NCBI GenBank assembly: GCA_033220425.1
Contig: CM065647.1
Coordinates: 1-64,000, forward strand
Reading direction: 5' to 3'
Origin: Lepraria neglecta
Taxonomy: Eukaryota > Ascomycota > Lecanoromycetes > Lecanorales > Stereocaulaceae
Length of the DNA: 64,000 nt
Shown here in pieces: positions 57,819 to 64,000 of this stretch; within the stretch, counting starts at the first letter, position 1, and the number at the start of each line of letters is the position of its first letter. The notes beneath the pieces are model-generated. The model made no database searches. It worked only from the letters and a program-made list of their open reading frames with translations, and was not told where the DNA came from. Both the position numbers and the translations under genes were made by a program.

Positions 57819-59510
57819 GGCATCGTTATTAATCGAGTAACCGAAATATTTACCTAGTCTAGACCCTTATAGAAGTACTTGAATAAGTAAAATATAGACT
57901 TAATAGAGGCGTAGATCTTAATATTTAGATAAGTACGGTACTTCTTTAGAAGCCAGGGTTATAGGGAATAACCCATTAGTTAGTATAGCCCTTCGGAGTA
58001 GGCTCTATATACGGGCGTTAATAATATAGATATACTCCTTTAGGATCGAATAATAACTTATTACAAATATCTTTAGGGAAGAACTTAGAGTACTAGTTCT
58101 TCTCTTTATCCTAGTAAATATTAGAGGCTAAGTAATAGTAATAGATTATATAAGTAGTTACTAACTTATAGAGTACTAGATCCTTCGTCTTATCAGGAAT
58201 AACGGCCTATATAGCGTCATCTATCTAGAAGACGTATCTAATTTTATCCTCCTTACAAACGATAAGAAGGATATAGGTATATAGTAGACCTCGCTTTTAA
58301 AATTTAACTATATAGTAATAACCAATATAGACGCCTAAGATATATCTCTCGAAAAGATCCTTAAGAAGCTCCCTAAGCTTCATATTAAAAACCTATACCT
58401 ATATATTATAAACCTCTATCGTTGATAAACCGGGTTAAATTAAATAGCGGACGTTAGTATAGTTTAGGTTATATATAAAAGTTATAAAGAAGGCAGGATT
58501 ACCTTAATACCGTACTACTATTAAAGCATCCTCTATATCTACCTTTATAGCTCTAGGGCTACCGGCTATACTAGATAGTAGAATAGTAACCTTACTGCCG
58601 AGATCGCTGAGCCCTAGATCTAGATCCTTATATAGTCGATCGATTAAGCCTTTATAGCTAAGTACTCGAATTTTATACTAATACTTGATATACTAACTCA
58701 GATTATTCTATTTAATAGTAGCGTAAGTATTAGTAATAAAGTAACTAAGGAGATACTCGGAATAGAGTAATTAAGAGAATCTACCCTTATAGTACTATTA
58801 TAGTATTAGTAGAAGAATTCTTTAAAATATTAAATTTTGCGAGGTCTACCCCGCAGAGAAATTTTGTTTTAAAAACTTAAAAATACAATATAAATTTTCT
58901 AGTCGTCGATTATTTTAGTACTATTTTAAGTAATATATTAATAGTTCTATATAACTTATATTTAGAACGAAATTCTTTCTAGCTTACTTATATCGGTTAA
59001 TATATATCTTCTATAACTATCGACGGCGATATCTATAGCTACTACTATAAAGCGCTATATATCTAGCGCTTATAGGGGTATTACTAAGATAGTATAGGAG
59101 GGGGGCGGCGCTTCTTAGAAGAAAAATAATAGAAGATTATAATATCCTATATAAAGATATAAAGTACTAGAAAATATAATCTTACTAATATAAGGGTAGA
59201 CGTTTAAAAGATATGAAATAGGCTTACCTATAGCCAATAGCGATAGATCTAACTCCTTATAATATATATAGACCCTCTATTACCTCTCGGAGTAGCTCTA
59301 TCTCTTTCTAGCTCTTCCTCCTTATTACTATATTTAGGCTAGTTAGGGTCCTAATATATACCGTAGTACTAAGTAGTTCCCTGCCTTATATTTAACCTGC
59401 GGGTAGCGAAGAGATATCCTTCTAGGAGCCTATTGTATCCCCGTGGCGGTAGACTATTATACTAGCTCTATTCCCTATAAGGGAAAGGTAGGATATATCG
59501 TAGGGCTATA

Positions 59511-60533
59511 TCTTTCTTCTAATAACAGATTATGAGGACTTTCGGAGCAATTCCGCACTTGCAGCCAATTAGAACAGCCCTTTAGAGCTGTATTTCCTCT
59601 CTCGGCTAGCGCCTTCAACCACCAAAAGTTGAATACGCTACGTACTTCTTCGCAGTACTTCCCCGCGCCACATACGTCGTATAATATCGAGATAATTTCA
59701 TAAGTTTTGGAGTCAATCATTAGCTTGCTTGCGCATCAAGAATTCTTAGAATCGGCCCATTTGCGCAATAGTTATGAGCAAAAGATGCGTTTTCGCCATG
59801 TTTTGCAGGCAGCGCGAGCTCTATGGCAAATGCCAAGCATTGAGCTTGGCGCCCCCGGACCTAGAATATCAAAAGTTGAATACGCACCGCAACTTCTTCG
59901 CAGTAATACCCCGCGCCACATACGTCATATGATATCGAGATAATTTCATAAGTTTTGGAACCAAGCATGCGCTTTCCAATACCGTCAAAATTTTCAAAAT
60001 CGGTCTATTTACGCAAAACTTATGAGCAAAAGAAGCGGTTTCGCCATGTTTTACGGGCAGCGCAAGCTTATAGCAAATGCCAAGCATTGAGCTTGGCGCC
60101 CCCGGACCCTGGAACATCAAAAATTGAATGCGCACCGCAACTTCTTCGCAGCAATACCCTGCGCCATATACGTCATATGATATCATTATAATCCTGCGGG
60201 TTTTAGAACCAGCTATACGCTTTCTAATACCGTTCGAATTTTGAAATTTAGTTGAAATTTGGCTAAGGAAAGCTTCAAAAACATGTTTTTGCCTGCAGAG
60301 TTCCCTGAAGCTACCACCGCAGTCACCCCCGAAGTGCCTCCGGAGCACTCAAATATTTAACCCTTAATAACTTTCGATATATTAGGGTTAGGACTTAGCT
60401 TTATATATATAAAATATACTATAAATAGAGGGCTTTCTAATTACGCTTAAATATTCTAAATCGAGTATAAAATAAGCGAGATATAGTAGTTTTTACGGTA
60501 ATCTTCTGTGAAGATTACGGGTACTAACTTGTA
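59511..60533 (+). mobile_element. Non-autonomous Helitron-like element, full length
   Basis: Begins A|TCTTTCTTCTAATAACAG and ends GTAATCTTC-TGT-GAAGATTAC then GGGTACTAACTTGTA. Opposite orientation to the autonomous Helitron beside it. The ~225-bp internal repeat (GGAACCAAGCATGC, CCCCGCGCCACATACGTCATA) is present about three times. Codes for nothing. Confidence 0.75.
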
Positions 60534-60838
60534 GGATAAATACTATTTAAGTACCCTTATAAGGCCTCTACCCTTAACTTCAATATAAATATCGTATATT
60601 ATACGTCCCTTAGCGCCGTCAGGAGGAGTAATTATAATATAGGCCACTTTACTAGAAGTAGGGCGGTTATATATATCGCGATTAGTATACCTAGAGTTAT
60701 ATTATATAATATAGACGTTTATAGTCTATAGAGGGTATCTTACCTTATTATCTAATAAGTATTCCCGGCAAGTCTTAAAGCTCTATATATAGGGGTTAAT
60801 ATCTCGAAGAAGTCGCTAAAGAAGAAGTACTATATCTA
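60534..60838. other. RIP-degraded spacer between two Helitron-like elements
   Basis: 305 bp of AT-rich sequence with no recognisable motif. It may be part of the autonomous Helitron's 5' region, of element X, or of an older host element. Confidence 0.35.
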
Positions 60839-61602
60839 TACAAGTAAGTGCCCGTAATCTTCACAGAAGATTACCGTAAAAATGGCTATATCCCGCTTAT
60901 TTTATATCTAATTTAGAAAATTTAAGCGATATTAGAAATTTATACATTTATAGTATATTATATTTCTATAAAGCTAAGCCCTAATCGTAATAGTCCAAAG
61001 GTTATTAAGGATTTAGTATATTAGTACTTCGGGGGCGGCTGCGGGGGCAGCTTTAGGGATCCCCGCAGGTAAAAACATAATTTTAAGCTTTCCTTAGCCA
61101 AATCTTAAGCAAATTTTAAAATTCGAGCGGCATTGGAAAGCGCATGCATGGTTCCAAAACTTGTCAAATTATCTCGATATCATATGACGTATGTGGCGCG
61201 GGGCATTGCTGCGAAGAAGTTGCGGTGCGCATTCAACTTTTGATGTTCCAGGGTCCGGGGGCGCCAAGCTCAATGCTTGGCATTTGCCACTGAGCTTGCG
61301 CTGCCTGCAAAACATGGCGAAAACGCTTCTTTTGCTCATAACCATTGCGCAAATAGGCCGATTCTAAAAATTCTTGATGCGCAAGCAAGCTAATGATTAA
61401 CTCCAAAACAGATGAAATCATCTCGATATTATATGACGTATGTGGCGCGGGGAAGTAGTGCGAAGAAGTTGCGATACGAATTCAACTTTTGGTAGTTGAA
61501 GGCGCTAGCCGAGAGAGGGAATGCAGAATATAGGGCCAATCTCATTGGCTGCAAGTGCGGAATTGCTCCGAATTTCGCCATAATCTGTTATTAGAAGAAA
61601 GA
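60839..61602 (-). mobile_element. Non-autonomous Helitron-like element, short form
   Basis: Same termini as 33294-34262 in the same orientation but 764 bp long; the internal repeat occurs only twice (about 61119 and 61366). The loss of about 205 bp relative to the 969-bp copy is close to one repeat unit. Confidence 0.75.
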
Positions 61603-62308
61603 TTAGCTATACTATATAGCTTAGATAATATAGTAGGCTTTCTAATAGGAGAGAGCTATCTACGGGCGAGATTCTAGTTTAGAGATATCTAAACTAAATT
61701 ATTACTTCTATTAAGGACTCTAGTCAACTTAGATAATATAGATATTCAACTTAGACAACACTAATATCCGACTCTATCTAGATCGAAATCTATATATATA
61801 AAATTATCTAGTAATTCGAAATATCGCTTTATTATAATAAGTATCTCTTGCTAGAGAGATTAAAGCTATAGAGTTATTATAATATATATCTATCGGCTTA
61901 TAAATGGAATATTAGTTATCTATATATCAAGAATAGCGCCGCCCGGAATATTAGCGTAGCGAAGTTAGGTATTATTCTTACTACCGTGCTAGCGAAAGTA
62001 GTAGGTAATTAGTTATAATAGTAGACAAAGATAATCGATATAAAGCGGATACTATATACTTAAGATATCTCTAGAACTACCGATCTAGTATAACTACCTC
62101 CCTACGAGATTTGTTATATTATATACCCGCCTTTACTAGTATAAAATATAGCTCTTTATACTAAGGATTAAAGGATCTAAGATAAAGCAAAAGTAAAATA
62201 TACTAGATAATATATAATTACTTGCAAGGCTAGCAAGAAGATACCTGCGCTAATAACTACTAACTACTTTAAATATATATATGAACTACGCGCCGCTACT
62301 ATAGTTCT
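61603..62308 (+). mobile_element. Fragment of element X
   Basis: 61850-62050 matches 34300-34450, and 62200-62308 matches 42560-42660 (GGCTAGCAAGAAGATACC..., CTACTAACTACTTTAAATAT). AT-rich with RIP stops. Interrupted on its right by element E. Confidence 0.5.
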
Positions 62309-62731
62309 GTTACGAACCACGTTGCGTGCGGTAGTCGTATATAGATTGATTCTTAATAGGGATGGAGGTATAGCCAATAAGAGTATAAAGCAGGCTTCTT
62401 CTAATGCTAAGCGGGTCTGGTATATAATCAGATGATATATATGTTCAGTGCCTAGCCTAAGAGATCTATTGTATATAGTAAGGTACTAGATATAAATAGA
62501 AGTAAGGTTGAGCACGATACTCCAAGTGGTGAGTAAGTGCTCCTACATATAGCAACAGGAAATCTATACCAAGCTTCTTTGATCGCTATGAGCGCACGGC
62601 GCTCATTGCGCTCATCATTCTTGAGCGCTATGAGTGTACGGCGCTCGTTGCGCTCATCGCTTCAGTTACTAGTCCTGCCTGTAGTACCGTGTCCTTCAGG
62701 ACAGTCCTGTCAGAACCCTTAGGTTCTAATA
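62309..62731 (-). repeat. 3' LTR of element E
   Basis: 423 bp, TGTTACGAACCACG to GGTTCTAATA, with the GAGCGC/GCGCTC hairpin cluster at about 62585-62665. Confidence 0.88.
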
Positions 62732-62734
62732 CTA

Positions 62735-63310
62735 GCTCCCCCTCTAGATTTCTCGTCCCGAGAAACCATCTATCCTTTATGCTACCCCGCCGAGTCACCC
62801 GATCTAAGGACCCTATTATTCGTTACAAGGAACTTTCCGGCAAACTCTCTAGATTCGTGATACGTCCTTATACCCTTTGTACGAAGGGCTACAAATAGTA
62901 TATAGTAGGTGCCCGTTCGGATCGCTGTTCCAACTATATTACTGCAGGAAAGAAATGCGACCTGGTCGTGTCGGTTAATAAAATACGTCGCATTAAGAAA
63001 GTACGCGACGATACTTAGTTAGAAATAAAGGAAACGTAGGCGAAACTTATACGCCTTTAGTTATAATTTGACCTTGTCTAAAACGAAGAGAAGAGGCTTA
63101 TCGAGCGCGAGTTATAGAATATCAAGGAGTTAGAGAAGGATCAAATACTTCCTTCCGCTGCCCTCGATAGTCTAATATTCAACGTTGGCTCCGAATAGTT
63201 CGATCTCCCCGCCGGCTTAGAAGGCCCCGAGAGCTTCGACTAGTCCTCTCTTATTTCTGATAGAACTCTTATAGATATTCCCTATAATTCCCCGCGAGGT
63301 TCCTAAGAGG
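62735..63310 (+). pseudogene. Antisense frame in element E
   Basis: Plus-strand match to the antisense protein of C: KELSGKLSRFVIRPYTLCTK, DRCSNYIAAGKKCDLVVSVN (one Cys of the pair changed to Tyr), the coiled-coil region and LIFNVGSE...LEGPESFD. In-frame stops sit mostly at positions where C has Gln or Trp. Confidence 0.6.
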
Positions 63311-64000
63311 TTCCTAGGTATTTTCCGTTTCGTTATACCCTTCCTATTTAACTAGATAGAACTGATTTCTCCTATCTAGGATCCTCTTGACTTTATACTC
63401 TATTTCTTCCTTAATATCGTAATAAAACGTCTCTTAGAGAGGTATACTAGAGTCTACTAGCTCCAGAAGTAAGATATAGAATACCGGATATACTTTGGCG
63501 TCGGATAGTAGTTAGAGTTCATAGTTAACAGGTCCTTTTACCCGTTTAATTAAGAATAGTCCGACCTTAATATAATCTATTTTCTTACTTAGTCTCGTTA
63601 TCCTTATATTTTTTATTAGGAGGTATACTTTATCCCCCTCTTTTAGCTGAGGAATATTCTTTCTTTTCTTATTAACTTATTCCTTTAACTTAGTATTAGA
63701 GCTTTTAATAGACCTTTATATTTCCTTATACAAATTCTTTAGCTCTTCTACCTTAACTAAGGCTTTTTCTATATTAGGCCCTTCTCTAGGTTATAGAAAT
63801 ATATTCGTATTCTTTCTATAGTTAGTAAAGAATAGGGTCAGGCCTATTATATCTAACCTCTTGTCGTTATACGCTAGTTACGCTATTAGAAGTAGTAAAA
63901 CCTAGTTATCTTGTTTCTAGTTTATATAATATCTTAGATATACTTCTATCGTTTAATTTACGTATTCTATCTATCTATTAGTCTATAGGTAATATACTAT

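Larger units (their letters stand above)
45731..59510 (-). mobile_element. Autonomous Helitron, RIP-killed, interrupted by elements B and C
   Basis: On the minus strand: Rep motif remnant at 58305-58268 (KFxKRGLLYTYILL; the two HUH-type His codons are now Tyr); then, beyond inserted element C, a helicase lead-in at 50839-50588 (open, YYCRLLLTYYRGVILFNNLR), Walker A at about 49970-49935 (FLNGAGGTRK), and a late helicase motif at 49023-48829 (open, LIRNLDIPRLYNRTRI). This Rep-then-Pif1-like-helicase order defines Helitrons. The 3' end (hairpin GTAATCTTC/GAAGATTAC) is at 47920-47941, its last bases separated to 45731-45745 by element B. The 5' end is not certain; the coding trace fades by about 58900 and the segment to 59510 is AT-rich and unreadable. 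Confidence 0.8.
62309..64000 (-). mobile_element. Ty3-like LTR retrotransposon E, 3' end (continues beyond the window)
   Basis: 3' LTR 62309-62731, antisense region to about 63310, then on the minus strand the chromodomain-like end (about 63560-63330) and the C-terminal part of integrase to the edge. Colinear with D and C. TAG/TAA codons are frequent. Confidence 0.85.

Noticed and set aside
1-64000. tRNA or rRNA genes
   Set aside because: No cloverleaf with A/B boxes and no rRNA core sequence noticed on either strand by eye.

Overview
The window is filamentous-fungal (Pezizomycotina-type ascomycete) DNA. Three things point there: short spliceosomal introns of 46-69 nt with GTRNGT donors and several CTRAY branch sites; two DUF3328/UstYa-family genes; and a mass of transposons in which CpA has been turned into TpA, so that Gln codons have become TAG and His codons TAC/TAT, the mark of repeat-induced point mutation (RIP). 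I cannot name genus or species.

Layout. 1-4400: RIP-damaged minus-strand gene with DUF3505-type zinc fingers and a tyrosine-recombinase-like domain, the arrangement of the front half of fungal telomere-linked RecQ-type helicase genes; it runs into a ~171-bp tandem array at the left edge. 4410-19100: AT-rich, nested, RIP-degraded LTR retrotransposons (D, G, F, K) and a Helitron end. 19100-27631: islet of ordinary base composition with the only apparently functional genes, entered on the right by one gag-only LTR element (A). 27632-64000: more nested elements: Ty3-like J carrying a gag-only element (L) and a TA-flanked MITE; Ty3-like H; an unclassified element X; a RIP-killed autonomous Helitron interrupted by gag-only element B and Ty3-like C; three short Helitron-like elements or ends; and the start of Ty3-like E. 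For seven insertions (A, B, C, F, H, L and the MITE) the target-site duplications can be read, so much of the nesting order is directly visible.

Main result. The islet holds what looks like an undescribed minimal dikaritin-type ribosomal peptide (RiPP) cluster. A two-exon minus-strand gene (19833-20199) encodes a secreted precursor: a signal peptide followed by four near-identical 15-residue units separated by Lys-Arg (Kex2-type) sites, each ending in Asn-Tyr-Gln-Gly. It is divergent from a five-exon UstYa-family gene (21438-22533), and a second, four-exon UstYa-family gene lies at 24085-25068. Both UstYa proteins have one membrane segment and both HxxHC motifs. By analogy with ustiloxin, phomopsin and asperipin pathways, the precursor would enter the secretory route, be cut at KR, and have its core (probably around the Tyr) oxidatively cyclised by the UstYa proteins. 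The product, its activity and its core boundaries are unknown.

Secondary results: antisense reading frames lie between pol and the 3' LTR in two Ty3-like families, one with three intron-like gaps; the short Helitron-like elements carry variable numbers of a ~225-bp internal repeat; and the Ty3-like LTRs lack an obvious TGG primer-binding site.
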